Part shown: piece by piece, positions 22,151 through 34,909 of the stretch
How the letters are laid out: every line of letters begins with the position of its first letter
Position numbering within the stretch: the first letter of the stretch is position 1
Assembly (NCBI GenBank): GCA_027563935.2
Contig: CM050449.1
Coordinates: forward strand, 13,034,501 to 13,098,500
Source: Costus lasius
Taxonomy: Eukaryota > Streptophyta > Magnoliopsida > Zingiberales > Costaceae
Reading direction: 5' to 3'
Length of the DNA: 64,000 nt
Translations under genes and position numbers: made by a program
Notes under the pieces: model-generated
Database searches by the model: none
The model's input: the letters and a program-made list of their open reading frames with translations, nothing else
Told to the model about the DNA's origin: nothing

Positions 22151-23119
22151 CAATACTCACCTGTAAAGCTTACCTTTAATCCACCTGAAAAACATATCTT
22201 CTGCACCAGCTATTAGTTTTCTAGTTTTTAGGTTCTTGGACATAAAATAAATGTGTTTTTTATTGAAATATTAATACATTAAACTTGATTATTATTCGAA
22301 ATTAGATGTTTTCCCAATTATTACAGTTGTGTAATTCTATATTAATTGTACTGTTCCTTACTTTTTGTTCTACTGCAAATACTTTCTCCCGTCTTATTTA
22401 ATCTAGTTTTTCCATTTCTTGGCTGCACTGCTGGCAGTTATCCTAGAGAAATATGGTTTAGTTGGATGTAATGTTGGTGATGATGGTGGATTTGCACTAA
22501 ATATCTCATGTCAAGTAAATCATTACTCACAAAAACATGTCGTAATTTGAGGATCATAGTTGAGGATTAGAATTCATTACTATTTAAATGATTTTTTTTT
22601 GACAAGATAACATTACTTGGCACATATGTGCGTCAATGTCCTTTTGGCATGCTGCATTAGTGGTGTGTCTGTCAACATGCTCCAGCGGGGTTATCTAAGA
22701 TAAACCAAAATAGTTTTGTGAATATGTCTACATTATTTTGACCCACTCAGAATATGCTAATGTGATTCCTAACAAATTGATTCAGCTTATCAATTTTTTT
22801 CTTCTTTTTGTTTGGTGTCATCAACATCACAGAGTGTTTGGATCTTGTTAAGGAGGCAATTGATAGAGCTGGATATAATGGAAGTATTACAATGGGAATT
22901 GATGCTGGTGCCACTGCCTTTTGCATTGCTAAATGCAAAACAAACTTATGGTTTTTTTTATAAACTTTTCTAGATTTTTGATTAAATATCTGATATCATG
23001 CTAATTTTAGCTATAATTATGTGCATTTGAGACTTCATGTGTGGTTTTGTTTTCTTCAATTGATTTATTTTGCATTACCCTTCTTTAGAATTTTTAAATT
23101 TTTTGAGAAAGTGTTGATA

Positions 23120-25250
23120 TGTGTTAGGAAATTTGGGAAGAAGATGAGCCTAAGTATTTTGTAATATGGGGTAGGATGATGTTGTATAATAGTTGAGAGG
23201 TTGACTAGTTGAAAGGAGACAGACTTTAGTAGTTAGAAGGAAGTTGTGCAAGGAATGTTTTGCTTGGATTTTGCTTGAACACAAATGATCACTACATGCC
23301 CATATAGGCTACCATGGAAGTGGAGTAATACTTCTAGAGATATCTCTACTTCTTCTAATGCTAGAATATTTTACTAGATTTATATATTCTAGAGATTTTT
23401 TATTACAATATCTTTTTTTTAGAAATATCTATATTCTAGAAAATACCTAACTATTAGAAAAGTGTACTTATCTTAATACTCCTCCTAAGTACACTTTGCA
23501 ATTACTTCAAATATACCTCGTAGGAGCTCAAACATTTGTCTTGGTAGTGCTTCATTCTTTTGTGTTGCAGCATTTGAGCTTTACTTGTTTATCTAATATT
23601 GTTTCTCGTATAAAGTGATACTTAATAGCAATATGTTTGGTTCTACTATGTATTGGGTCGGTGGCCATGGCAATTGCTGATTCACTGTCGCAATAAATTT
23701 CAGTTGGTTGATCTTATAACTTTCCCGTCTCTTTAAATATTTTTCTTAACCATATAGCTGAACTAGATGCATTTGCTACAATTATATACTTTCCCGTGTC
23801 TTTCGGTACCAGTACTAGTACTTCGGTACCAAAATTTAAGTACTGGTACTAGTACCGAAATACCGAATGCATAGCCTTGCCTCTATCACAACATTTATCC
23901 AAACTTGTCTTGTGTATCTCTATATATCACTCAAAGATCTTTTCTTTCGTGGTGGTGATTCTGGAGAGAATGTATTTTGTTGAACTGAGGTTTCGGTAGA
24001 TGAAATTATTGATATCTCTTTATTGCTTTGGTTATTATCTTCTTAACAAGTAGGTATATATATCTTCTTCCTTTATACTTTTTCTTCTTTCTAATTTCAT
24101 GATACATTTTCATCAAATTCCACATCTCGGCTAATGATTAGCTTATTTGTCTTTATATTATAAACATGATAGCCTAAACATATTCATTATTCAATCTTGT
24201 TTCTTTTTTTATATGAGATATAGATATAACAAATATATCCAAATACTCTAAGATGTTTTGTGGATGGTTTTCTCCGGTTCTAAGGTTCTATAGGAGTCTT
24301 CTCATGAACTGCTTTAGTTGGATATTTATTAAGCAGATAAACTGTTATATATATTGTTTCTGCCCAAAATGTATTTGGAAGTCCTTTTTCTTTCAACATT
24401 AATCGAGTTATTTCCATCACAATTCTAATTTTTTCTTTTTAGACTCCATTTTGTTCCGGGGCATATCCAACTGGCAATTATGTTCTATTCCTTCTTCATA
24501 TAATTTATTAAACTCTCTTGAAATATTTTCTTTGCAACGATCACTTCTTAATATCTTGATATGATGCCCATTTTGTTTCTTGTTGCTTAAATTTTTAAAA
24601 TATCTTAAGGACTTCTTATTTTTCTTTCATGAAGTATACCTAAGTCATTCATGTGTAGTCATTGAATAAGATGAAATACTTATTTTAGTGATGGGATAAT
24701 GTCTTCATTGGTCTACAAATATTGTATTAACTCCCAAGCTGCATTTGCTCTCCATGATTGTTCAAATAGAAGTGATTGTCTGTTGTTTGCCAAGCATGCA
24801 TCCTTCACATACTTCTACTTCTCAAATACTTGGTAGATCTTTTATAATATTTTTGGTATATCTCTCATCATATTTTTTTTTCTGACGTAGGATATTAAGA
24901 CCTCTATAGTTAAAATGTCCAAATCTCCTATGCCATAATCTTGAGTCATCTACTTGTGTCTTTAGTGCTGCATTATAACTCCAATATATGGCTTGAGCAT
25001 CCCTTTATTTCTTTTCCTCAAATTCCTTCCGTTGTTGTTTGGATATAAAGGATATCAATTGGAATGTCATATCCATTTTGAATAATATCCAGATTTTGGG
25101 AGACAAAATATGTTCTTAGTTTTTATCTCCAAAAATCATAATTTTCACTTACTGGAATAGGAACTAACGAGAAATTAATAGTTGAGAATGAAGCCATACG
25201 ATTAAAGAAATAGGCCTGGTCACATAATATAATATAAGTAACTTGTTTAT
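23120..25250 (-). mobile_element. Ty1/copia retrotransposon relic, antisense to the enolase
   Basis: On the minus strand I read copia pol pieces in the correct order: GAG-pre-integrase (GHFNYRGLNILRQ, about 24890-24930), integrase (GYAPEQNGV, then MLKEKGLPNTFWAETIY and KHLRVFGYICY, about 24210-24480), then RNase H (IYCDSESAIAMATDPIHSRT, about 23610-23680, and KHIAIKYHFIRE). Many stops and frameshifts; reverse transcriptase is mostly gone. A probable LTR lies at about 23122-23460 with a purine-rich AGGAGGAGT beside it. It sits where the central enolase exons should be. Confidence 0.82.
23795..23880. repeat. Small inverted repeat nested in the copia relic
   Basis: TTTCGGTACCAGTACTAGTA is mirrored by TACTGGTACTAGTACCGAAA around a short AAAATTTAA centre. 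It interrupts the copia RNase H region and may be a tiny hAT-like MITE. I could not set a target duplication. Confidence 0.5.
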
Positions 25251-26646
25251 TGATTTAGGCTATAGAATGTTCTTTTATGGAATTAAAAATTTAAATATTA
25301 TAAACAATGTACAACTACTCTTTGTAAGCGGTTGTCTTTTAAACTTTATTTAATTCTTTCTTTCCTTTTGAAAATGTGTCCTTTCAATTAGTAGTTTTAG
25401 TTAATTTAATTAATTTAGAAGAGGTGCTGAGAGGGAGTGTTTTCTGCTTTTATATGAATAGAAATCCTCTTTTTTCAATTATATGCATAAAAAACCAAGG
25501 GATCAACTCTCATCCTTTGTCTTCTTGAGTTCCTTTATAAAGTTTGAGTTTTATTATTATATTTTTTGTTTTTGTTACTCACATATGCTGCAAGAGATTT
25601 TTATCAATCCTTCCTTAGTTGCATTAGATATCAGTTGTATCTCATGCAACAAATCCAAATTAACCTGCGTTTTTTTTCCCTAAATATAATAATGAAGTGC
25701 TTCTGAGGTCGACATCAATAGTAGCGCCATTGCATTTGCAAGTTAATGAGAATAATTTTTAAACAAATATTTATTTCATTAGTTAAATTAACTGATGGGA
25801 GTATCGAATTAGGAAAAAAATTGAAAGTATATCTACTACATTGATACAAATAAGAGTTTGAGCAGTAAATTAAAATCAAACTTAATGTTTAGGTACTGGA
25901 ATGTAGCCTTTGCAGTTTCGGACACCAACTAGTATGCATGACAGATATTTTCCTGTTCTCTTAAAAGTTATATTCACTCCAGGTACTTAGAATTGAGGAA
26001 GAACTCGGAAACCAAACTACATATGCTGGGAAAAAATTTGACAGGAAAAGAAGATGATGATTTCTGCGGTTTCGGTGATTGCAGGGTGTCTTTTATACAA
26101 GCTAGCTTACATCTCCCAGTGCAAATTTTTTTGCTGCTCAATTTACTTTGTTTAGAGTGCAGCTCAATTTACTTTAAACAGTGCGGAAAGTTTTTTTTTT
26201 TTGTAGACTCTATAACTAGGTTGACCTATAAGATGTGTTTGACGGGTGAGTATTCATGGGGCTGTAAAAGAATTGTCTTTTTTTTAGTTTTGATAAGAAT
26301 TCTGTTCTCTTAAAAGTATTCATGTGTTTGAATCATAATCTGAACTATCTCGTTTAGCTAATCTGAGTATAAGATTATCCTAAGATTATGGTTAATAGTC
26401 ATCCCTATGTGACCCTAGCGAGCCAAGACTATGCCCACTATAAGTATGTATATATGTACAAAAGGCTCCTTCAACAAGGCAGAAGATCCCCCATCTTGTC
26501 ACATTTATCTTTTTTTATTGATTTGTGAAGCCAATCTAACTTACATATCTAAGAAATGATACTTATTGGCCTGGAATATATTCTAATCAAAGGTAATCAA
26601 ATCAAGTCCACATCCAAACATGCTGTGAGACTATTTCTAAAAAAAA

Positions 26647-26817
26647 GTTGCTAAGGACATTGTCTAAAAATTTAGGGAAAGGTAATATCATCACCATCTA
26701 TTTTGCTTTAAGATTAGTGAGATGTGTGAATCTTAAAGTGGGGGCTAGAGAGCATTAATATTTAAGCAAAATGGATGGCGATGATGTTATCCTTCCTGCA
26801 AATTCCTAAGCAATGTT
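26647..26817. repeat. Hairpin MITE
   Basis: GTTGCTAAGGACATTG on the left pairs imperfectly with CCTAAGCAATGTT on the right. Inner arms GGTAATATCATCACCATC and GATGGCGATGATGTTATCC also pair. About 170 bp. Confidence 0.7.
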
Positions 26818-26820
26818 CCC

Positions 26821-26862
26821 TCTATTATTATTATTATTATTATTATTATTTTTTTTTTTTTT
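26821..26862 (+). repeat. ATT microsatellite with T run
   Basis: About eight ATT repeats followed by a run of T, directly after the hairpin element. Confidence 0.9.
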
Positions 26863-27243
26863 GCTATTTGTTATGTACAAGTGTCTTTTAGCCCTATCCT
26901 CCTACTTCCTCTCCGTCACATTGCCCTGAAATTGTTAAACAATAACAAAATCATCAATGGTAAGAGATGTACTTTTATCAAGACTAGAGGAAAAAGGAGC
27001 TTTATATCATGTGCCCTGTGGGTTGGAAGGTGTCAATCACACTAGCAAGGAAATGGCGCCCTATGAGTTGTAGTGTGTTTGACCATAGAAAAGAAAGAGT
27101 GGATGGGTAGTGATGAAAAACCATCACTAGTTAAATCAACTCCATGGTTCACAAATAACTTTTAGGACAGTTTGATTTATGCATGAATCAATTTTTCTCA
27201 CTCTTCTTGATTAATCAATAGAAATACCGGCATTTATCTTTAC

Positions 27244-27462
27244 GCATGCTTAGCAAATTTTTCTAGACATGATCATTGCCTAGCAAATTTGAAAAAGAAT
27301 GATATCAGCACCCTTAGATTCTATTTTGAGATTTGTATAAATTAAATATAATTTTAAAATTCATATATTGCACATATCTCAAAGTAGATTCTAGAGCTGA
27401 TGATATACTTTTTCTCAGATTTTTGGGCAGTGACGCTACGTAAAAATTTTTCTCTCAGCCTA
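27244..27462. repeat. Hairpin MITE
   Basis: Nested pairing: AGCAAATTTTTCT with AGAGAAAAATTTTTAC, ATCATTGCC with the complement of GGGCAGTGAC, and CTTAGATTCTATTTTGAGAT with ATCTCAAAGTAGATTCTAGA. About 219 bp. Arms are diverged, so it is old. Confidence 0.65.
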
Positions 27463-28032
27463 CAAAACAATTTAATTCGTAATTAATGGAAAGCATTATA
27501 AAGACTTGCATCAGCCGTAATCTTTGGCAGCCATGCATGGAAATCTTATCGAATCTAGGCAATGATTTTAAACTTTTAAGTTTGTGTACGCCTGTCCTGA
27601 CAAATGAGACAGGAAGGAGTTTGGCACAGCCTTCTAAAGACGAAGTATGAGCTTGCTTGGCAGAGCTAGAGACAAATTGTTGGTGTCAAATGACGAGACA
27701 CAAGGATAAGGAGCCTGCACTGTGAGAAGAGTTGAGACAAAAAAGCCTACTTGGCGTCCTACAAAGCAAGAACCCGCCAAGTTGATTCTTGTGGCTCTCC
27801 TCTTCGCATACAGTGCTCCATGTTTGAAACACAAGCAAGCTCCTACGATGGTGAAATATTCATTGTTCACTGCTTAATGCTAGTCACAAAAGCATGCAAG
27901 CAAGCAGAATCCCAAGTGCTGAAACTCTAAAAGCATGCATCAAATTAAGACTAGCGAAGTCTGACTGACTCTTCAATTTGCATCTACGTACATCTTATGC
28001 TTCTGTTTTGGTTCGATGAGCGGAGAAGACGA

Positions 28033-28266
28033 CTACTTGTAGTTGGGATACGGCACCTTGCCCGACTCGATGTGCTTGAGGTCCTCCACGAGCAGCTCGT
28101 AGTGTTTTTTGACGTCCTCCGCGGTCTTCCCGCCGCCGACCGCTCGCGCCACATTCTGCCAGCGGTCGGGGGTGTCCTTGTCGTACACGGCCAGCGCCCG
28201 CTCGAACAGCTTGTTCTGCTGCTCCGTCCACGGGCTCGAGCTGCGCGATTGCGAGCCTGACGCCAT
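28033..28266 (-). CDS. RADIALIS-like SANT/MYB protein
   Basis: A 77-residue single-domain protein starting [20 protein letters not shown]. One MYB/SANT repeat spans residues 11-62, with Trp13 and Trp36 and Tyr56 in the third hydrophobic position ([11 protein letters not shown]). It ends [12 protein letters not shown], the typical RADIALIS-like tail. Members of this family act in floral asymmetry and related development by competing with larger MYB proteins for partners; the role of this one is unknown. The ATG at 28266 is chosen because the family starts shortly before the PWT motif; an upstream ATG at 28380 would add leader sequence unlike the family. A TATA box lies about 105 bases upstream. 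Confidence 0.95.
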   Translation of the reverse strand: MASGSQSRSSSPWTEQQNKLFERALAVYDKDTPDRWQNVARAVGGGKTAEDVKKHYELLVEDLKHIESGKVPYPNYK

Positions 28267-28368
28267 TTCCTTCGTGCAATTGCCAATTAGGTGGAGATGA
28301 GAGGGAGGAAATTTAATGCGTAGTGCTGGAATGTAGTCGATTTGAGCAAGGAGTAGCCGGCGGGGGCT

Positions 28369-28376
28369 CTTTATAA
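28369..28376 (-). promoter_or_regulatory. TATA box of the RADIALIS-like gene
   Basis: TTATAAAG on the minus strand, about 105 bases before the ATG, which leaves room for a short leader. Confidence 0.65.
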
Positions 28377-28477
28377 GCAAGCAGCAGGAAGAAGGGCTGA
28401 GGTGGGATTAATTAATTCAATTGTGGAATGAGGCCAATTAGGGAATCATGGCCGGAGAAAAAGAAAAGGCCTAGTTT

Positions 28478-28526
28478 TTGACGGTTGACTAGCAACTTTG
28501 GTTGAGATAGTCAACTTCGGTTGACT
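28478..28526 (-). promoter_or_regulatory. W-box cluster
   Basis: Within 50 bases there are TTGACG, two TTGACT (28485-28490, 28521-28526) and an inverted TTGACT (28509-28514). WRKY factors bind TTGAC[C/T]. The cluster is about 100-150 bases upstream of the TATA box of the RADIALIS-like gene. Binding is an inference. Confidence 0.5.
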
Positions 28527-28549
28527 ATCGATCACTGTCTAGCTTTAGT

Positions 28550-31043
28550 TTCTATGTTTAGTAAATTTTGAACAATGGTCAAAATACTGAATGATAAAGC
28601 TATGAGTAGAGTATACGAAATTCATACGTTAATAGTATTTTCTCATTCATATCGTATAATTTTGAATATATTTGGATAGTGGTTTATGACTAGACAATTC
28701 CTATACAACGATTCATCATTTCAAAGGTGTTACTGAGGTTGACCATTTTGCATAAATCTACAAGCAAAATGATGTCATGCGGTAGGAGGCTTAATATGCC
28801 CTGGCAAATACATTGAACAAGCTGGTTTTATTTCTTCATTGACTAAACCAGATGATTCTACTGCACAATTCACCTTTTTTTTGTCTTGCATAAAATCTAA
28901 TGCTGACATATAAATATCCTGTTCTACGTAAGCAACATGAATCTTGTTCCTCTTCGCGTAAGATTTAGGTTACTGACTATTATTTTATTTTCAGAGGGGA
29001 TATAGACATGCACAATTCCACACGAGAGCTCTTTTATGAACTGGATTGCTGCTGCCATTGCCCATTGATCCTTGGACGCAAGCACAAGTTAATTAATTAA
29101 GTGTTGGCTGGACCTGAAGATGACTTGAGATTACATTTCCCCTCAATAAATAAATCATGCTTTCGCAGTGCAGCTTCAGCATACAAAGCAAATGTTTTTC
29201 CTTTAAGAAAAAGAAAGTGCAGCATCTAAACTGGAGACTTTCGGTTAAGTCCAATTCTTGCTCTAATATGATTATTCTTCTCGGCAACCAATCGTAGGAA
29301 AGCAAGTAAAAGTGGAGGAGGTTCTACTCTCGTGTTAATCATGATAGGCCACTGTCCGTTTGGAGACTAAGCTGGAGCTGTCTACGCCCGCTAGCTCCGG
29401 AAGTTGAATTTTTTTCAACTTTGAAGACAAGTATGTTTGCATAGAAGAAAATTATTAATTATCCTCACTCACTTTCTGGTTTGATAAAAAAATTCCATTA
29501 GATTGTAAGATATGTGCATAATAAAATTGTATTATTGTTGTCTTTTAAAATTGGAACAAATATGTAAAACATACAAAACAATCAAATCGAAAAAAAAAAA
29601 AACATCTAGTTGTTTCTAACTTTGAAATAGAATTTCTTTAGAAAAATTTAATGTTTAAAATAATTATTTTTTTTGAAAAAATCATTTAAAAATCAAATCA
29701 GATAGTTGAATCCAACTATTTCGGTTCAGTTTTGACTTGTTTAAACAAATTTCATTTGGTTAAATTTTCAGAATTGAGTTTGACTCATTTAAACGAAAAT
29801 AATTCTTTCTCGTCCTTCTCACTCTCTCTCCCCATATAAAATATTACCTTTTTGATAAATAATCATAAATAAGTTGGATAAAATGTGATTTTGTTGAAGA
29901 TGGCATTCCCATATTCTAGCTGTGTGTGAATTTAGAAATGCATTTGTAAAGATTTTTTTAATTCTAAAGTGATTTTGAAAAAAAGTTTAATAAATATCAT
30001 TTGAAAGCCTTTTGACTAAAATTTTATGTAACTTTTGCAAAGCACCATAGCTATATTTCCTTGGATAGAATTTACGATAAAAGGATAAAAAATATATTAA
30101 ATTTAAATAATTTTTTATCCTTTCTTGTGGATTCCATTAAAGGAAACATAGCCTATAAGTATCAAAGACATTATATAGTATCAGCCTTGACTCTTTTTGC
30201 TTAGATTGAACAGGCCCTCAGAATTGGCCTAGACTCCTTGCATAGATTAAACTCGCAGCCTAGTCAGACCATATGAAAATAGCCTTCGATTTTGAGCTGA
30301 TGGATTCGTCGAGCATAATTTTGGTGCTTTTCAACGAGTAATTTATCTGAACAGTTTTATTTTTTGAATTATTATTATTTTATCACACAGGACGCTAAGC
30401 ATATGCTGATTAATCATGAAGAATCTTATGCGAGAAAAAAAAACATGAACTCTCTTGAATATACATTTACAATGGAAACCTTCTCTACGTAAATTGTCCC
30501 TTTTCACTGGGCAACAAGAATGACAATAGTTTGATAATTTTTAATTGAATTAGATTGGGAGATTACGGGGAAATCTAGCATTGGACCACGTGCATTCTGT
30601 TAAACATAAAGATATTGTATCTTTATTAAGATGATAATATGTTTACAATCACATGTATATATACAAATGTCTTAATTTATATTTAGCAGTGTCTTAATCT
30701 ATATTTAGTACAGAATGTTAATATGTTAATATTAATATTAACACATTCATCAAAAAGGTTCTCAGTAGAAAAAACTAAACATTTACTGTGTCTATCATCT
30801 GCAATACGAGCAAAGATACAACAAACAGTATGGCTACCCCAAGCCTTCCTACAAGTACAGCGACGAATTATTCAGAAACTTACAATATTTCCCCTAGTCT
30901 AGGCCTCTAGGGTGAATTTATCATATTCCATTACAAGATGCCCTAAGAATAATACAAGTTGACAAAATTGATCAGAACTGATATTTTAGAGCAACCTCAA
31001 TTTGCCCTTTCTTCCATGTTCGATGCATGATAAAGAAAACCTT
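28550..31043. other. AT-rich spacer between RADIALIS-like and IPK1
   Basis: No gene recognised. It contains one small hairpin element (30049-30153) and a TTAATATTAATATTAA-type run near 30720. Confidence 0.6.
30049..30153. repeat. Small hairpin MITE
   Basis: AGCTATATTTCCTTGGAT pairs with the complement of AAAGGAAACATAGCC, and inner ATAAAAGGATAAAAAAT pairs with ATTTTTTATCCTTTCTT. Ends resemble the CTGTGTTTCCTTGG element at 48204, so probably PIF/Harbinger-derived. Confidence 0.65.
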
Positions 31044-34000
31044 TCAACTATTTAAATTGAAAGCTTCTGCAGGTGAACCTCCGTTACTAGAACACGACTT
31101 TCCTTCGATCTCACGATTCATTCTGTAGAAGTTCACTATCTTCTGATCTAATTCATAGTAATGAACCATCTTCTTCAGAGGTTTCAAATCCAAATCAATA
31201 AAATTGGCCTACAGACAACCATACAAAGTCAAGCTCGCCTAAATAGAACAATAACTTAGCAGTACAAAAGCCAGGAAGTTTAGCATGGGGTCAGCCTCAG
31301 AAAAACTAGAATATGCAAGGATATGTCCACTTTGAAAATGCGGTCAAATGCATGTTACCCATTTCACTAGTATTTTTTGTCTCACAATGAGCTGACATGC
31401 AGCACACTTCTCTCAAAACATAGAAATATCAGCACAAAACTAGTTGAGAGCTGACTAAATGAGAACTCCGTGAGCACGCCAAAACTACGTAATTTGTATC
31501 AAGAAAGCAGCATATAATTCATCCCCGTGGAAATTTGATGACTGGGCTAGAGAACAGATTGACACAAATTCTGTTAACCCAAGGATGGGCAATTGAATCC
31601 TCACTAATCATGCATGTTGCACATTAATAAGCTCATAAATAATTAAGCAACAATGAGTTGTTACCTTATATTCGTAGCTTTTATTTGACGATCTGAGAAA
31701 TACAGAATCATAATTTGATGCAGTACGTCCATCTTTTGTAGGCCTAAAGCACATCATCAGGCTGCAGTCTTTTGCAGTAGCAGCTATAAGATAGTCCCTC
31801 GCAAATTTCAGGCTTTTCTCCAGTGGGAGAGAATGCAAGAAAGAACATCGCTGCAAAAACTCGGCATTGCTTATATTTTTGCAGACCAAACAAGGCTGAG
31901 AAATAATATTGTAATATACATGAATAGCTCCTTCTATATCGAGGGCATCTAACTTTTGAGTTTTTAAAAGCCTATCTAAGACCCCAGATTTCAAGATTGT
32001 CTCTACTAATAGCTCAACAAAGCTAGCTAACTTTAAGCCACAAGCAGAAATTAGATCTGCTAATGCCAATTCTGCTTTATGTGACGTGTTATCTACACCA
32101 CCTCCCAGGCCGCCAAAAACAAGAGAGCCATTTATAAATACACGGAAGTTGTTTTGAGGAGATGCAAGCAAAGCAGTGATAGCCAGAAGTATTCTCTCTC
32201 TTGATCCAGAAAATAAATCAACTGGATCATATCCACTGACATGCGATATCTGCTGGAAGAAAAGGTGTAAGTTTATCTAGATATCCTTGAAAATTTTATC
32301 ATTTCAAGAATAAAATAAAATAAAACTTTAATACGAATAATAAGGATAGCAAATAAATTTACCAGATGATCAATAGGAGAAATTGAAATTAACTGATAAA
32401 AGTACAAGTAATAGTAACTAGCAGTATCAGATAGCCATATTACTTTACAATTAATTACACTAAAAACGTTGAAATAAGGTTTTGAATGGTCTGCTTTCAA
32501 CATTTTGATCATCCCAAAAATAGATTGTAAAAGGTATCACAAGAAAGTAAATAAGATTCAGCAGAAGCATACCTCTCCTTGATGAAGTTTTAGGAATTGA
32601 TGCATTTTAAATCGTGTTACATGCTTCTTAAAAGCATTTGCCTCCAAAATGTACTCTGCAGATGGTATAAACCCACACTTTGGCTGAAAAATCAAATAAC
32701 AAAAAACAATGTTTAGGTAATTAATCAAAGATAAGAAGCCGAGTACAAATAGCAACTAATCTAAAGATGAGAAAACTGATGTGCCATAAAATTGAAGCAC
32801 CTTTATTTCTACTGCAATGCAGAAATCGCATTTAGGAGTACCTGAAATTGAACAGAGGTTTCACTACTGTGTCAATATGAACAGCAGTTTATAGAGAAAA
32901 CACTAAACCTGATTTACTCTGGTAGTAACTTAAAAGTATCATATTAAAAGGACAAAAAAAGCAGTACAGAAATTTTAATAAAGATGGATAAGCATGATTA
33001 AAGATTGTTAGAATGAATAATCTGAATGTCATCAAATAACAATTAGTTTATGTTTTTTTTGTTCAGATACAAATCTTAGTTGAAGGAAAAAACTAAAACT
33101 TTGCATTATTGGAAAATGTTAGCAATACCTCAAGCTGCCTAGAGGGATTGGAAGAAGATCATTAAAAAAACAAGATAACTCATAGTAAAGCATCCCAGTA
33201 GTGGACCTAATTGAATTAACATAAAAAATTTACTTCTGGTGAATATACTCTAACAGACCCTGCGTCTTCTCTGATTCATTTTACATCACAAGTTGGTGAT
33301 ATTTGTATTGGAAACAAAAGATGAAATTTGTTCCTGGTAATTAAAAAATTTCTTTCTAGTTGCACTCACCAACTTGTGAAGCTGTGATTCTTGAATGAGT
33401 TGACTTCACGTATGATACATATCATACCAAATGTTTTAGTTAAGCATTTTCAACACTTGCAGATGATCATTTCACAAGAATGTTAAACTTAATTCACAGT
33501 TCCTATGACTACAGGAATGCACAAATTGCTAGCTCTTTCCAGAACGATAGTCTCACACTTATGGAATACACTAATAGAGTAATAGTGCCATCTCAACAAA
33601 GAGATATTCCTCAACAGCAGATTTTTTATAAAGTTTATCATGAACAAAAGGATTGAAAATCTAGATTATCTCTTACCAGTAATAATTGAATGATCAGGAA
33701 TAAGAACTGCAAATTCACACAACTTATCAATTGATGATGCGTTAATCCGCCACATGGGACGTTGACGATTAATATTCCTTTCAGCAGTTTCCAAGAACTC
33801 AGTAGAAACATGGACAATTATCTGCACATTAGAAGAAATTGAACAATAAATGAAATAGAAATTAAATTATTTTTTGGCAATTCCAAAAGTAAATTGAACA
33901 TACAAAAGTACAGCTATTCAACCAGGTGTCATGTTCTTTAAAGAAATCCTTATGCAAAATATGAACTATCTATGACTGCACTTATTTAGTTCCCCTATTC

Positions 34001-34898
34001 ACCTACGTTGCCAATTTTAAGCTTCCTCAGCAAACTATTTCAGAATATTGTACCAGCAATAACTTTCACCAAAAAAATCCAATGAATTAAATGCCAAAAT
34101 GAAATAGCACCCCGTTTGCAGGATTTTAAGCAGTAAATGAGCATGACTTGGAACAGATTCACAATGAATTTTCATGCCATTGGGTTAAATAGAATATATG
34201 TTAAAAATACTAAGTTTGAGAGATGATCGATCTAGTTCCGACACGAATAAATGGCTCTAAAGTAACATACCCCTGGATCAACATGCTTGGAGCCCAATAA
34301 TTTGCTCATGAAATGTTGAACAAAAGCTCTATAAGCAACATATTCTGAAGTGGACTCTGCAAGTTCGCGCACATCTTGCCACAATAGTCTTTCATGATTA
34401 GATAAAACCAAGCATCCATTAGAAGGCAGGCTTTTGCCTTTTTCAGTTTTCTGAATTCGTAAAACCTTGCCGACCTGATCCATGAAGATATCGATTAAAT
34501 AAAAAAACAGCAAAATTTTGCTTAAATGCCATAAAAGGGAGAAAAGAGGTATCAAGATCACAATTTGACGGCACCGACACTTTACCAAAACGGGAGAAGA
34601 GCCGCAATAGCCAAGCACAAGATTGGCAGCTCCTTCTCCTTTGTAGAACCAATCCTTCGCGTCATTTCCCCTCAGTAACATTTTCTCCTCCTGCATTAAA
34701 AAGAAGATAAATTAAAAACAAAATCCAAACTGCAATCATGAGTATTTAGGGCTTCTATGCAGGAGAATAGAAATCAATAATTGGACACAAGAAAGGATAC
34801 AAAACCAAATCGACATCTTAAAATGTTACAAGTTCTAAAAATTCGAGAATCCGGTGACTGTCCACGAGCACTTTGTTTACCTCCCCGCGGTGGCTCAT
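31044..34898 (-). CDS. IPK1: Inositol-pentakisphosphate 2-kinase
   Basis: Last step of phytate synthesis: phosphorylates InsP5 at position 2 to give InsP6. Exons (minus): 34881-34898, 34586-34690, 34271-34474, 33677-33821, 32801-32841, 32573-32683, 31665-32249, 31044-31208. All borders are GT-AG and phases match, giving 457 residues. If the ATG at 34681 is used instead, 448; Arabidopsis IPK1 has about 451. Motifs in order: DAKDWFYKGEGAANLVLGY (nucleotide-binding N lobe), LLGSKHVDPG, VEIKPKCGF, RFKMHQFLKLHQGE, SPQNNFRVFINGSL, SGVLDRLLKTQKLDALDIEG, IAATAKDCSLM, FIDLDLKPLKKM. The Lys of VEIKPK, the Asp of AKDCS and the Asp of IDLDLKP match residues reported as essential in the Arabidopsis enzyme. 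No stops or frameshifts, so it looks functional. Confidence 0.95.
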
Positions 34899-34909
34899 GG
34901 TGATGGGGC

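Larger units (their letters stand above)
19072..26080 (+). pseudogene. ENO3: Enolase pseudogene, cytosolic ENO3 type
   Basis: Enolase converts 2-phosphoglycerate to phosphoenolpyruvate. Exon remnants in order: 19072-19243 (YEAVELRDGEKGKYL to KSENK), 19529-19600 (AELVANAILAVSIAVCKAGA), 19674-19688 plus 20089-20187 (PLYK, then HIADLSG and VISDGKHAGNN), 21480-21560 (EIVLFPIDASNFQEAMQMGS), a duplicate at 22039-22118, about 22438-22514 (VGCNVGDDGGFALNIS), about 22833-22949 (LDLVKEAIDRAGYNGSI) and 25983 onward (VLRIEEELGNQTTYAG). The wording fits plant ENO3 better than plastid ENO1. Missing: the N-terminal exons and everything between the GIDAG segment and the last exon, which holds most catalytic residues. 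Also present: a hAT insertion, a frameshift after LSG and a one-base deletion in the duplicate exon. Clearly dead. Confidence 0.92.
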
